NCBI GenBank assembly: GCA_021838785.1
Contig: JAKCCV010000014.1
Location: 41,878 to 105,877 of the forward strand
Source of the DNA: Acidobacteriota bacterium
Lineage (GTDB): Bacteria > Acidobacteriota > Terriglobia > UBA7540
DNA: 64,000 bases
Direction of reading: 5' to 3'
Shown: piece after piece, positions 9,301 to 18,259 of the stretch
Position numbering within the stretch: position 1 is the stretch's first letter
How the letters are laid out: each line of letters opens with the position of its first letter
Notes under the pieces: model-generated
What the model saw: the letters and a program-made list of their open reading frames with translations, nothing else
Told to the model about the DNA's origin: nothing
The model's database searches: none
Translations under genes and position numbers: made by a program

Positions 9301-9582
9301 TTACTTAAGAGCTTTGCGATTTGTTTTGGCCCAGGCGCTTTTGCTGCTGACGCCCTTCATCTCCGGCGAATGGGCGCCGCAGGCGCATTTGCCCTCTTTG
9401 GTTGCCATGGTCATGCAGGGGCAAGACTTTGTTTTCATGCAACTACACACATACACGGTCTTGTCCTTGGCGCCAGCCTTCGCAGCCGGGCGAGCGCTCA
9501 ACAGTTGCGCTGCCCCCAGGGAGAACGCCAACGCCGCTCCGAGTAGAACAGCTTTGTGAATGGACTGCCACCTTTTCCTCAT
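9301..9582 (-). CDS. Small exported cysteine-rich protein
   Basis: The 93-residue protein has a cleavable signal peptide (about 1-30, ending LLSARPA). The mature part contains six cysteines in a compact block: CSC, CPC and CAC, the last within KEGKCACG. The GKCACG step recalls the PGKCPxCGM of heavy-metal-binding domains of copper export systems, but the Cys spacing differs and I cannot assign a family. A periplasmic metal-binding role is plausible. The start is well supported by AGGAGGAGG four bases before the ATG and by a good promoter further upstream. It is convergent with the signalling cluster and divergent from the hydrolase at 9753. Confidence 0.7.
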   Translation of the reverse strand: MRKRWQSIHKAVLLGAALAFSLGAAQLLSARPAAKAGAKDKTVYVCSCMKTKSCPCMTMATKEGKCACGAHSPEMKGVSSKSAWAKTNRKALK

Positions 9583-9615
9583 CGTTCCTCCTCCTAGGTC
9601 TATGGTATGTAAAGA

Positions 9616-9644
9616 ATGCTATCAGCCGGCTTGCGCCGCGTCAA
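9616..9644 (-). promoter_or_regulatory. Sigma-70-type promoter for the Cys-rich gene
   Basis: Read on the minus strand, TTGACG (9644-9639) and TAGCAT (9621-9616) are separated by 17 bases. They lie about 34 bases before the ATG at 9582. Spacing and position fit a housekeeping promoter. Confidence 0.55.
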
Positions 9645-9752
9645 GCGGAGTTTCGGGAGCGCACCCAGACGGGCCCATTGGCCCGCCGCGATGGGCCGCC
9701 GCTTGGCGGTTCGGCACGGACGGCGGTAATCTTGAGGAGATGGGAGGCAACG

Positions 9753-10463
9753 ATGAGCGAACTCAGCATTCAGACTGATCGAGTGGAGTTGAAAGTTTCT
9801 GACGGAAGCACGATGGCCGCTTACGTAGCGCGGCCAAGCGGTGCGGCCAAGTGTCCCGGAATAATGATTTTTCAGGAAGCCTTTGGCGTGAACTCGCACA
9901 TTCGTAACGTCACCGACCGTGTGGCTCGGGAGGGTTTTGTGGGCATTGCGCCGGAGCTGTTCCACCGCACCGCTCCCGGCTTCGAAGGAGACTACGCCAA
10001 TTTCCAGCCCGCTATGCAACACATTCGCGCCATGACGACGCAAGGGCTCGAAGCCGACCTCCGCGCGACCTTCGATTGGCTGGCCAACTTCCGCCAAGTC
10101 AACGCGGAGCTTATTCATGCCATGGGCTTCTGCATGGGAGGGCGGGTCTCATTTTTAGCCAACAGCATTCTTCCTCTGAAGAGCGCCATTTCATACTACG
10201 GCGGCGGCATTGCTCCGGAGCTGTTGCCGCGCGCTTCCGCGCTTCACGCCCCCATGCTGTTTTTCTGGGGCGGCAAGGATCAGCACATCCCGCCGGCGCA
10301 GCGCCGCGCCGTGGTGGATGCGCTGTCTGCGGCCGGCAAACCGTATATCAATGTTGAATTTTCGGAGGCGGACCACGGCTTCCATTGCGACGAGCGGCCA
10401 TCCTACCACGCCCGCTCCGCGCGGCTGGCTTGGGGCATGACGCTCGAGTTTGTGAGGTCGTAA
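9753..10463 (+). CDS. Dienelactone hydrolase family protein
   Basis: The 236-residue cytoplasmic alpha/beta hydrolase fits dienelactone hydrolase. The active-site triad is visible as Cys in GFCMGG, Asp in GGKDQHIP and His in DHGFHC. The Glu near the N-terminus (FQEAFG) is the family residue that positions the nucleophile. Related enzymes open dienelactones or hydrolyse small esters; the substrate here is unknown. The ATG at 9753 follows GGGAGG closely and gives the usual family length. The frame is open further upstream, but that part looks like noncoding sequence. Confidence 0.85.
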   Translation: MSELSIQTDRVELKVSDGSTMAAYVARPSGAAKCPGIMIFQEAFGVNSHIRNVTDRVAREGFVGIAPELFHRTAPGFEGDYANFQPAMQHIRAMTTQGLEADLRATFDWLANFRQVNAELIHAMGFCMGGRVSFLANSILPLKSAISYYGGGIAPELLPRASALHAPMLFFWGGKDQHIPPAQRRAVVDALSAAGKPYINVEFSEADHGFHCDERPSYHARSARLAWGMTLEFVRS

Positions 10464-10523
10464 CGCGGTGCGTTCGGCTGGCAAGCTTGGGGTCGTTGGG
10501 ACCTCGTGGGGTCGGGGGCTGGC

Positions 10524-11270
10524 TCACAGGCGGTTGATAACGCTGGCAAGATATCCCGCGCCGAAGCCGTTATCAATGTTCACCACGGCGATGTTGGAGG
10601 TGCAGCTATTGAGCATCCCCAATAGCGCGGCAATGCCGCGAAAGCTTGCGCCGTAGCCGATGCTGGTGGGGACGGCGATGACGGGAACGGCCACCATGCC
10701 CGCCACCACGCTCGGCAACGCCCCTTCCATGCCCGCCACCACGATGACCACGCGCGCCTGGCGCAGCCGGCGGCTCTGGCTCAGGATGCGGTGAATGTTG
10801 GCGACGCCCGCGTCGTAAATCGCCTCGACGCGGTTGCCCATCACCTCCGCCGTGACCACCGCTTCTTCGGCCACGGGAATGTCGGAAGTTCCCGCGCTCA
10901 CCACCACGATTTTCCCTTTACCGCGAAGCTTTTTGTCCCGCAGCAGGGCAATCGCTCCCGAAGCCGGATGAAATTGGACCGAAGGGTTAAGGCGGCGGAG
11001 CCGCTCGGCCACTTCCTGGTTGGAGCGTGTAATCAGGATGTTGTGCCGGTTGCGTAACATGCGCCGCACGATGCCCTCGATCTGTCGGGGCGTTTTGCCC
11101 CGCCCGAAGACCACTTCGGGAAATCCCTGGCGCAGGGAACGGTGATGGTCAATGCGGGCGTAACCGATGTTTTCAAAAGGCAGGTTGCGCAGACGATCCA
11201 CCGCTTCTTCGACCGGCAGTTGGCCAAGGCGAACCTTGCGTAGCATGGCCCGGATTTCTTCTGGGGTCAT
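10524..11270 (-). CDS. larB: Nickel-pincer cofactor biosynthesis protein LarB
   Basis: The 248-residue protein matches LarB, the PurE-like enzyme that carboxylates the pyridinium ring of nicotinic acid adenine dinucleotide and hydrolyses it. This is the first step to the nickel-pincer nucleotide of lactate racemase and related enzymes. The N-terminal part has the typical [14 protein letters not shown] and FGRGKTP segments. The C-terminal half is the PurE-like core ([29 protein letters not shown]). LarC, LarE and a LarA enzyme are not in this window, so the rest of the pathway must lie elsewhere. It is convergent with the hydrolase and divergent from ubiX. Confidence 0.9.
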   Translation of the reverse strand: MTPEEIRAMLRKVRLGQLPVEEAVDRLRNLPFENIGYARIDHHRSLRQGFPEVVFGRGKTPRQIEGIVRRMLRNRHNILITRSNQEVAERLRRLNPSVQFHPASGAIALLRDKKLRGKGKIVVVSAGTSDIPVAEEAVVTAEVMGNRVEAIYDAGVANIHRILSQSRRLRQARVVIVVAGMEGALPSVVAGMVAVPVIAVPTSIGYGASFRGIAALLGMLNSCTSNIAVVNIDNGFGAGYLASVINRL

Positions 11271-11413
11271 TAGGGAAATCCCTCCACTCTCGAGTCGCAG
11301 CGCTCGACCGGCGGAGTCGCTGCTCCCTGCTTAAATCATTGCGGCTTACCCACAGTATAGCAGCCTGCGCGTTCAAGAGGCTTTCTTGACTTGGCAGACG
11401 AGCGTAGCGGACA

Positions 11414-12073
11414 ATGCCTGCTATGCGCAGAGGCGCGCCCCGCAATCTGAAAACCGTTGTTTTAGGTGTGACCGGAGCCAGCGGAGCAAGGTTTGCCCGA
11501 TGCGCCTTACAGATGTTGGAGTCCGATGAGCGGGTTGGAAAGATTCACCTGGTCATTTCCGGGGCGGGGCTCAAGGTATTGCGCAGCGAACTCGATCTGA
11601 CCGTCTCGCGCACCGAGACGCTGGCCACGGCGCTTGCGGCGCGGCCCGTCTCCAAAACAGAGCTTCTGCTCGATTCCGATATTGGCGCTTCCATTGCCAG
11701 CGGCTCCTACCACCATGACGGCATGATTATCCTCCCGTGCAGCACCGGGTGCCTGGCACAGATTGCGCACGGCTTTTCACAGACCCTCATCGAGCGCGCG
11801 GCCGACGTTTGCTTGAAGGAGCGGCGCAAGCTGATTTTGGCGGTTCGCGATACGCCTTTGAGCCGCGTCCACCTGCAGAACATGCTGCTGGCACAGGAAG
11901 CGGGCGCAGAGATCTTCCCCATCATGCCGTCGTACTACCATCAGCCGCGAACGATTGAGGATTTAGTCACGCAATTCTGCTGCCGCGTGCTGGCGCACCT
12001 TGGACTGGACCAAGCCGTCCAGTTTCGATGGGAGGGCGAAAAGCCAGCCCCAAAGACCAAAATCACCCGATGA
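11414..12073 (+). CDS. ubiX: Flavin prenyltransferase UbiX
   Basis: The 219-residue protein belongs to the UbiX/PAD1 family, which attaches dimethylallyl phosphate to FMN to make the prenyl-FMN cofactor of UbiD decarboxylases. Family marks are GVTGASGARFA (FMN phosphate site), the Ser/His-rich SGSYHHDGMIILPCSTG segment and RDTPLSRVHLQNML. A second ATG at 11423 is possible; neither has a clear ribosome-binding site. Its TGA stop overlaps the ATG of the VKOR gene. With ubiA 2.4 kb further on, it points to quinone synthesis, by the ubiquinone-like or the futalosine menaquinone route. Confidence 0.9.
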   Translation: MPAMRRGAPRNLKTVVLGVTGASGARFARCALQMLESDERVGKIHLVISGAGLKVLRSELDLTVSRTETLATALAARPVSKTELLLDSDIGASIASGSYHHDGMIILPCSTGCLAQIAHGFSQTLIERAADVCLKERRKLILAVRDTPLSRVHLQNMLLAQEAGAEIFPIMPSYYHQPRTIEDLVTQFCCRVLAHLGLDQAVQFRWEGEKPAPKTKITR

Positions 12074-12510
12074 TCATCCGAGCCGCTATCATCATGCTTT
12101 CGCTGGTCGGCTTGGGGGACGCCATTTACTTTACCTTCGCTTATTATGGCCGGGTGCGCAAGGCGGCTTGGGTGCCGACGATTCTCTGCGCGCGGGAAGG
12201 CTCCAACTGCGTGACCGTGGTTCAGACGCCTTGGGCGCGGGTGTTCGGCGTGCCCAACTCGCTGCTCGGCATCGTCTATTATCTTACGCTGGCAGCTTGG
12301 GCGCTGATGGGCCCGCGAGTGGACTTGCAGCTTGCGGGCGCGGTGGTTCCTCTGAGATGGTTTTTTCTGGCGGCCAGTGGGGTGACGGTTTTACTGGGTT
12401 CCTATTTGATTTATGCGCTCTTAAGGAAGCTTCACACGCACTGCCCGCTCTGCTATCTGGCGCACGGCATCAACGCCGTGTTGTTGGGGTTGTTGTTCTT
12501 GTTTCGTTGA
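12070..12510 (+). CDS. VKOR-family quinone-dependent disulfide-forming membrane protein
   Basis: The 146-residue membrane protein has four to five hydrophobic segments. The redox residues of vitamin K epoxide reductases are present: a loop Cys pair (CAREGSNC), the conserved VFGVPNSLLGIVYY with its Ser, and the active-site CPLC followed by YLAHG. Bacterial VKORs oxidise a periplasmic thioredoxin-like partner and pass electrons to quinone. No fused or adjacent thioredoxin is present here. The start ATG at 12070 overlaps the ubiX stop by 4 bases, so translation is coupled to a quinone-cofactor gene. Confidence 0.87.
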   Translation: MIIRAAIIMLSLVGLGDAIYFTFAYYGRVRKAAWVPTILCAREGSNCVTVVQTPWARVFGVPNSLLGIVYYLTLAAWALMGPRVDLQLAGAVVPLRWFFLAASGVTVLLGSYLIYALLRKLHTHCPLCYLAHGINAVLLGLLFLFR

Positions 12511-12637
12511 AAGTGGCGGCAAGATTTGTCAGCCCGGCGCGTGCCGGACGATGGTCGGCCGAGTGGGGTGCGGCGGCTTATCAAGGCCGAGGAGCACGCT
12601 TTTGCGTGGCCCTCGATAGGTTGGCAGAGGAGGATGC

Positions 12638-14440
12638 GTGCTGAACAAGGCTTCATGCGGGAAAGCGCATAGGGCGGGCCGGCGAGATTTTCTCTCGACC
12701 TGCACGCGCGGAATGGCCTGGTCGGGCTTGGCGGCTCTTGGGCTTAACGGGCCAATTGAGATGGCGGTGGCCACAACGGAGCCCCGAACGGTCGGGCCCA
12801 TCTCCTCAACTCGCGGTTCGGCGAACGCCGTCCCGGCAACGTCGTTGCAACTCCTCGGCCTGATGGCGGATGCCGCCCGCGTGCCGGAGGATATATCCTA
12901 TTATCGTCGCTTGATAGATTTCTGCCGAGACTGGAAGCTGAACGCCCTGCTGCTCTCCCTCACGGATGACCAGGGTTGCGCGCTACGGTTTAAGAGCCAC
13001 CCGGAGCTGCTCACTCATGCCCATGCGCTCACACCGCGCGAGGCGCGGGAGTTGGCTGAATACGGCGAGCGGCGCGGCGTCGAGCTCATTCCGATTATCG
13101 AGTCCTTTGGCCACACGCGCTACATTACGGGGGTGCCGCGATGGGCCCACTTAGCCGACCAGCCGCCGGACGAAAAAGGACACTTTGATGGCATCATTCC
13201 GGTGTCACCGGAAACGCTGCGCCTGATGACCGATCTCTATCGCGAGACGGCTGCGATCTTCCCGTCGCGCTATCTTCACGGCGGCTGCGACGAGGTGCAT
13301 TGGGGCGGATCCAAACTGTCGCAGGAGGCGCTGCGAACCCGTTCGCGAGTGGAAATCTGGGCGGATTATCTCAATTCGCTCGATCAAGTGGCGCGCGGCT
13401 TCGGAAAGGATTTTGTTGTCTGGGGCGATTACGTTTTGCACAAAGAGCCGGGCATCCTACCGCGATTGCGCAAGGACATCATCGTCATGGACTGGCAGTA
13501 TTACCAGGTGGATCCGCGGCCGCTCCAGGAGGCGGCGCGGAAAGTGATGGCAACGGGACTGCGAGCGATTGGAGCGCCGGCGGTCATCTCCTGCCGGTGG
13601 GGGCCACGGCCCGGCCTGAGCGCGCTCGAAAACATCGCCGCTTATGCGGAGGCTTATCGGAGCCTCCATCACCCCGGAGCTCTGGGCGTGATTGTCACCA
13701 ACTGGATTCCCTGCCGTTATCTCCAAAACTCCATTTGGGACAGCTTTGCCTACGCCGCTATCGCTCTGCGCGAAGGGGCTGCTCGGGCGCGAGCCGCGGC
13801 GTTCCCGGCATTCGTCGAAAAGCATTACGGGGCACGTTGGAATGACCACTGGGCCGACATCTTCACCACGATTTATGAGCTGGCGCCCCCCAAGCCACCC
13901 TGCGCTCCGCCGTGGATGCAACCCACGCTGCCGATTCCCTGGCGAAACGTGGAGGAACTAAGAGCTGCGGCCAGCGCCGACCACGGCGTCGAACCCCCGT
14001 GGGGGCATTTGCTGGCACAGATCGTCATGGCAGAGGATTCGGTGCGGAAGAATTCGCGTGATTTTCGTTCTTTCCGTTTGACGGCGGAATACCTGGATTA
14101 CGTGTTCTGGCGGCAAAGCGTGGTCGCCGACCTAGCTCGAAGACGCCCCGACGACGCTGCCGCGGCGCGGTTGATTCGGCTGATTGCCGAGCGCGACCGC
14201 CATCTTTTGAGTCGCCTGAGCGCCGACTGGAACGAAGGCCGGCCGCCCGACGCCGCCAGCAGGCTGAGGCCGGTGTTCGACTTCGGGCCGGGAGATCAAT
14301 TGGTTTTCACGTTCAGCCAGGCCACGGCGTTCTCGGCGCAACTTGCGAAACAGCCAGAGCAATTCACCCGCGCGCTGGTCGCCGCGCCGTCGTCCATGAC
14401 GTTCGGGATGGCGCCGCGGGCGGTGGCAAATTCCGTCTGA
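12638..14440 (+). CDS. Tat-exported GH20-like glycoside hydrolase
   Basis: The 600-residue protein begins with a twin-arginine signal (GRRDFLST, followed by a hydrophobic stretch to about residue 45). It continues as a TIM-barrel hydrolase of the GH20 type: RDWKLNALLLSLTDDQG, PIIESFGHTRYI, and the catalytic-style pair Asp218-Glu219 in LHGGCDEVHWGG. GH20 enzymes remove terminal N-acetylhexosamines by substrate-assisted catalysis. Divergence from classical members means the exact sugar is uncertain. The C-terminal 200 residues are helical and unassigned. It separates the ubiX-VKOR pair from ubiA, all on the + strand, with ubiA starting 21 bases after its stop. Confidence 0.72.
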   Translation: MLNKASCGKAHRAGRRDFLSTCTRGMAWSGLAALGLNGPIEMAVATTEPRTVGPISSTRGSANAVPATSLQLLGLMADAARVPEDISYYRRLIDFCRDWKLNALLLSLTDDQGCALRFKSHPELLTHAHALTPREARELAEYGERRGVELIPIIESFGHTRYITGVPRWAHLADQPPDEKGHFDGIIPVSPETLRLMTDLYRETAAIFPSRYLHGGCDEVHWGGSKLSQEALRTRSRVEIWADYLNSLDQVARGFGKDFVVWGDYVLHKEPGILPRLRKDIIVMDWQYYQVDPRPLQEAARKVMATGLRAIGAPAVISCRWGPRPGLSALENIAAYAEAYRSLHHPGALGVIVTNWIPCRYLQNSIWDSFAYAAIALREGAARARAAAFPAFVEKHYGARWNDHWADIFTTIYELAPPKPPCAPPWMQPTLPIPWRNVEELRAAASADHGVEPPWGHLLAQIVMAEDSVRKNSRDFRSFRLTAEYLDYVFWRQSVVADLARRRPDDAAAARLIRLIAERDRHLLSRLSADWNEGRPPDAASRLRPVFDFGPGDQLVFTFSQATAFSAQLAKQPEQFTRALVAAPSSMTFGMAPRAVANSV

Positions 14441-14460
14441 AGGAAAGGGCTCAACAAGCG

Positions 14461-15375
14461 ATGGAAGAAATCTTCTCAAATCCCAAACCGATGCCCGAGC
14501 CGAGAGGGTCTCTTGCTGCTTTGGGTCATAAAATCCGGGTGACGCTCGAGATGATAAAGTTCGAGCACTCGATTTTCGCTCTGCCGTTCGCATTGGTGGG
14601 CGCAATGCTGGCGGTTCATGGTTGGCCCACGTGGAGTCAGATTTTCTGGCTGATAGTCGCTATGGTCGCGGCGCGAAGCGCAGCCATGACGTTCAATCGC
14701 ATCGTTGATCGTGACATGGATTCGCTCAACCCGCGCACGCGGATGAGAGCCTTGCCCGCCGGCCGGCTGAGCGTGCAATTCGCCGTGGCGTTTACCGTGG
14801 TTTCCTGCGCTGTCCTGGTCCTTTCGGCGTGGGAGCTGAATCCATTGGCGTTCAAATTATCTCCGGTGGCCTTGGCGATTTTGCTGCTCTATTCCTATGC
14901 CAAGCGTTTCACGTTGTTCACCCACCTCATACTCGGCTTTGCCGACGGACTGTCCCCCGTGGCTGCCTGGATTGCGATGCGGGGCGACGTTAGCTGGAGC
15001 GCCATCTTGCTCGGGGCAGCGGTGGCGCTGTGGGTGACGGGTTTTGACCTGATTTATGCTTGCCAGGATGTGGAGTTTGACCGGTCTCACGGCATCTATT
15101 CGGTTCCGAGCCGCTTTGGGGTGGCCACGGCGCTCTACCTGTCCCTCTTCTTTCACTCGGGGATGTTGGTGCTGCTCGCGGAAGTGGCCCGTCGAGAGCA
15201 CCTGGGAGTTTTTGCCTGGGTTGGTCTTGCCCTGGTGGGAATGCTCTTGGCTTACGAACATTGGCTCGTGCGACCCAAGGACCTTTCTCGCCTCAACGCG
15301 GCGTTTTTCACCGTCAACGGCTACATCAGCATCCTTTTCTTCATTACCTGGGCCGCCGACCTGTGGGTCCATTGA
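14461..15375 (+). CDS. ubiA: UbiA-family aromatic prenyltransferase
   Basis: The 304-residue membrane protein has about eight to nine helices. The prenyl-diphosphate/Mg site is visible as N-R-I-V-D-R-D-M-D (NxxxDxxxD) near residue 80. The second acidic motif, DLIYACQDVEFDR, is near 200. It attaches an isoprenoid chain to an aromatic precursor in the membrane during quinone synthesis; ubiquinone-type and futalosine-menaquinone-type members cannot be told apart here. Its neighbourhood with ubiX supports the quinone role. AGGAAAGG precedes the start by about 12 bases. Confidence 0.87.
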   Translation: MEEIFSNPKPMPEPRGSLAALGHKIRVTLEMIKFEHSIFALPFALVGAMLAVHGWPTWSQIFWLIVAMVAARSAAMTFNRIVDRDMDSLNPRTRMRALPAGRLSVQFAVAFTVVSCAVLVLSAWELNPLAFKLSPVALAILLLYSYAKRFTLFTHLILGFADGLSPVAAWIAMRGDVSWSAILLGAAVALWVTGFDLIYACQDVEFDRSHGIYSVPSRFGVATALYLSLFFHSGMLVLLAEVARREHLGVFAWVGLALVGMLLAYEHWLVRPKDLSRLNAAFFTVNGYISILFFITWAADLWVH

Positions 15376-15436
15376 GTTTTCGGGCTGCGGACGATTGGCC
15401 AGACCGACAGCCGAACCGACGGAGCCCGCAATCTGC

Positions 15437-15703
15437 TTATTGGATTCGGTGAGGGGACTCGATTTCGCGGAAAACCAGGGAGTCAAAGATGGCCAGGACG
15501 TGCTTGCGGTAATTCAGCATGCGCTCGACCATGGGCTTTGACCACGGCTCGCGCAACGCCAGTTGTTGCCAGCGATGAAGAATGTGCGGAGGCACGTCAA
15601 TATCGGCTCGAAGCTTCTCGAGCGGCTGGCCGCGTAGAAAGAGACCGTAAAAGAAGGCGGCTTCCTGTTGCGGTTCGGCGAGCGCGTTGTCGTAAATTTC
15701 CAT
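15437..15703 (-). CDS. Small hypothetical protein with a helix-turn-helix-like segment
   Basis: The 88-residue acidic/helical protein is not assigned to a family. The middle (GQPLEKLRADIDVPPHILHRWQ) looks like the helix-turn-helix of small transposase-like or regulatory proteins, and RMLNYRKHVLAIFDSLV forms a likely amphipathic helix. There is no signal peptide. GAGGAAG lies about 10 bases before the ATG. It is divergent from the GH42 gene, and a palindrome lies between the two starts, so a local regulatory role is imaginable but unproven. Confidence 0.6.
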   Translation of the reverse strand: MEIYDNALAEPQQEAAFFYGLFLRGQPLEKLRADIDVPPHILHRWQQLALREPWSKPMVERMLNYRKHVLAIFDSLVFREIESPHRIQ

Positions 15704-15802
15704 GCCCGTTCAACTTCCTCAAAAGCTCATTCTAATGCGAATTTCGCCCTCCGGCAAAACGTCCTTGCCGCCCCCCTGCGGCTAAAGCCCCATCTTACAC
15801 CA

Positions 15803-15865
15803 ATTGTCAAGCCCCGCAGGCTGGTTGTCTTGGTGTTGACACGGGGCGCTTCCGGGGTTGACAAT
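15803..15865. repeat. Near-perfect inverted repeat overlapping the GH42 promoter
   Basis: The arm at 15803-15816 (ATTGTCAAGCCCCG) is complementary to the arm at 15853-15865 (CGGGGTTGACAAT) with one extra base. A third related TTGACACGGGG lies between them at 15836. The spacing of whole arms is about 50 bases, so two operator half-sites or a looped regulator site are possible. Confidence 0.45.
15836..15865 (+). promoter_or_regulatory. Probable promoter for the GH42 gene
   Basis: TTGACA at 15836-15841 and GACAAT at 15860-15865 are separated by 18 bases. They lie about 55 bases before the GH42 start, inside the inverted-repeat region. Confidence 0.5.
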
Positions 15866-15919
15866 CTGGAGCGCGTCAGCATCCGCTGAAGCGCAGTCAT
15901 CACTTCCAGGAGGTCAACC

Positions 15920-18025
15920 ATGAGAGCTTGGAGGAAGACATGGGTCGCGGTCGTAAGCGTTTTCATTCTGGCGTCCCCTCTGCTCGGCGGGCCGCAGTCC
16001 TCTTCGCCCCGACCGTTCAACTTGATTCGATGGAATCACGGCAAATTCATTTTCGGCGTGGATTACTATCCCGAGGCCTGGCCGGAAAGCCAGTGGGAAA
16101 AAGATGCGGAGATGATGCAAGCCGCGGGCATCAATTTTGTCCGCATGGGGGAGTTTGACTGGGTGAAGATGGAGCCGGAGGAAGGTCACTTTGATTTCTC
16201 GTGGCTCGATCGCGCGTTAAAGATTCTGAGCGCACACGGCATCCATGCCGTCCTGGGAACGCCAACCGCGGCCCCGCCCGCTTGGCTGTATGCCGAATAT
16301 CCCGATATTGCCGCCGTGAATGCCGAGGGCATCCGCTATCGTTTCGGCTCGCGCCGAAATTATTGCCTCAACAACCCGCATTTCCTCCAAGCGACGCGGC
16401 AGATCGTCACGGCGCTGGCCGAGCATTACAAAAACAACCCCGCCGTCATCGGCTTCCAAATTGACAACGAACTGGGCAATCCGTACTGCTTTAACCGTTA
16501 CTGCCTGGCCGCTTTCCAAAACTGGTGCCGCAACAAATATAAAACGCTTGATGCGCTCAACCGGGCCTGGGGAACCGTGTTCTGGGGGCAGACCTACACG
16601 GCATGGTCCCAAATTCCTCTGCCCTGGAACACGCTTTTTGGCGTCCACAATCCGAGCTTGGCGCTCGATTATGATCGCTTCTTCAATGATTCGACGAAAA
16701 GTTATTTGGAACTTCAGGCCAGGATTTTGCGGCGCATTGCTCCGAACAAGGCCATCACGACCAACGAGATGGGGTTGTTCGACGCCATTGACTACTCGAA
16801 GCTCAACACGGCCCTCGATTTTGTCGCTTGGGACAATTACCCGATGTTCGACCAGAATCACTCCAACTACTTTGGGCCGGCGCTCGCCCACGATCTGATG
16901 CGAGGGTCGAAGAACAATCAGAACTTTATGGTCATGGAAGAAGAGGCCGGCTTGCCCGGCTGGACGATGTTTTGGGGGCATCAGGCACCGGCGGCACTCT
17001 ATCGCGTGTGGGCTTATCAGGCGGTAGCCCATGGCGCCGACGGGGTTTGTTTCTTCCGCTGGCGCACTTCCACTTACGGGACCGAGCAGTATTGGCAGGG
17101 CGTTCTTGATCAGGATAGCTATCCAAACGCGCGTTATCGCATCATCGCCCGCATGGGAAAGGAGATTCAGCGGCTGACGCCGGTTCTGGAAGGCTCGCAC
17201 GTCGTTTCAAAGGTCGCCCTGTTGGTTTCCCCGGATAGCCGATGGGCGTTTCACATTCAACCGCTGACGAAAGGCTTCAATTACAACCGCCAGCTCTACC
17301 GTTACTACGACGCCTTTCGCCGTCGGGCCGTCAATGTGGATGTGGTGTTCCCGCAAGACAACTTTTCCGCCTACAAGGTCTTGGTAGCTCCTTCGCTTTT
17401 CGTGGTGAATGCGGAGCTGGTCCGCAAGCTGACGCAATTTGTCCGTGGCGGGGGCCTCCTGATCCTGACCTATCGTTCCGGCGTCAAGGACTCGCATAAC
17501 GTTTATACCACGCTGACGCTGCCCGGCCGCCTGGCCCCGCTGGTCGGCATTGCCATTCACAATTACGATCCTGAAACCACCCAGCAACAGAAAATTGTCA
17601 TGAGCAACGGCACCAGCTATCCGGCGGACGTCTGGTTTGACATCTTAACCCCGACAAGCGCGCGCGTGCTGGCAACTTACGGGGAGGATTTTTACGCCGG
17701 CAAGCCAGCGGTTACGATCAACCGCTATGGCCGCGGGGCGGTCATCTATGTGGGCACGGAGCCACGGTCGAGCAGATTCTACAGCGGGCTCGTCCAACTC
17801 GTCGCGCGGCGAACCGGATTGGCGCTCGGTCCCAAGCTGCCGAACGGGGTTGAAATGGCGACACGGCAAAAAGCCGGTGAGAAAATCATCTTCCTTCTCA
17901 ACTACACGAGTCAGCCCCAGTCGGTGGACGTAGGTGCGGTCACTCGTAATGCGTTGACGGGTCAAGCTGAGAACGAAAGCGTCCCGATTCCTCCTTACGA
18001 TGTTCGAGTGCTGACTCGGCGTTGA
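15920..18025 (+). CDS. Exported GH42 beta-galactosidase
   Basis: The 701-residue protein has a signal peptide (about 1-24, ending LLGG) and the GH42 barrel: FGVDYYPEAWPESQWEKD, INFVRMGEFDW, and GTPTAAPPAWL. The acid/base is Glu184 in QIDNELG. The nucleophile is the Glu340 region, in VMEEEAGLPGW, followed by HGADGVCFFRWR. The trimerisation-like middle domain (about 430-640) and a small beta domain complete the usual length. It should release galactose from oligosaccharides in the periplasm or outside. Family members are usually cytoplasmic, so the signal peptide is notable. GGAGG lies 7 bases upstream of the ATG. Confidence 0.9.
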   Translation: MRAWRKTWVAVVSVFILASPLLGGPQSSSPRPFNLIRWNHGKFIFGVDYYPEAWPESQWEKDAEMMQAAGINFVRMGEFDWVKMEPEEGHFDFSWLDRALKILSAHGIHAVLGTPTAAPPAWLYAEYPDIAAVNAEGIRYRFGSRRNYCLNNPHFLQATRQIVTALAEHYKNNPAVIGFQIDNELGNPYCFNRYCLAAFQNWCRNKYKTLDALNRAWGTVFWGQTYTAWSQIPLPWNTLFGVHNPSLALDYDRFFNDSTKSYLELQARILRRIAPNKAITTNEMGLFDAIDYSKLNTALDFVAWDNYPMFDQNHSNYFGPALAHDLMRGSKNNQNFMVMEEEAGLPGWTMFWGHQAPAALYRVWAYQAVAHGADGVCFFRWRTSTYGTEQYWQGVLDQDSYPNARYRIIARMGKEIQRLTPVLEGSHVVSKVALLVSPDSRWAFHIQPLTKGFNYNRQLYRYYDAFRRRAVNVDVVFPQDNFSAYKVLVAPSLFVVNAELVRKLTQFVRGGGLLILTYRSGVKDSHNVYTTLTLPGRLAPLVGIAIHNYDPETTQQQKIVMSNGTSYPADVWFDILTPTSARVLATYGEDFYAGKPAVTINRYGRGAVIYVGTEPRSSRFYSGLVQLVARRTGLALGPKLPNGVEMATRQKAGEKIIFLLNYTSQPQSVDVGAVTRNALTGQAENESVPIPPYDVRVLTRR

Positions 18026-18259
18026 GCGATGCGCGGCGATGTGGGCGAGCAAGAACCGCTAATTTCCAACGAATGGAGCGCGGACCGCATCGGAGGAATC
18101 GCAAAATACACGGAGGATGTTATGCCTGGTCAACCGCGGGCGTCGAAGCCCACTGGCCATCGAGCGCCTTTCCGCTTTGGTTACTGTCGCCGGCTCATTC
18201 GGCGGCGCGGCGGCATCGCCTGAACGAACGCCGGTGACGCTCCGCCTTCTCTAATCCCA

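Noticed and set aside
9402..9752. N-terminal extension of the dienelactone hydrolase by 117 codons
   Set aside because: The extension is antisense to the Cys-rich exported protein and the family begins at the ATG 9753 region, which has GGGAGG upstream.
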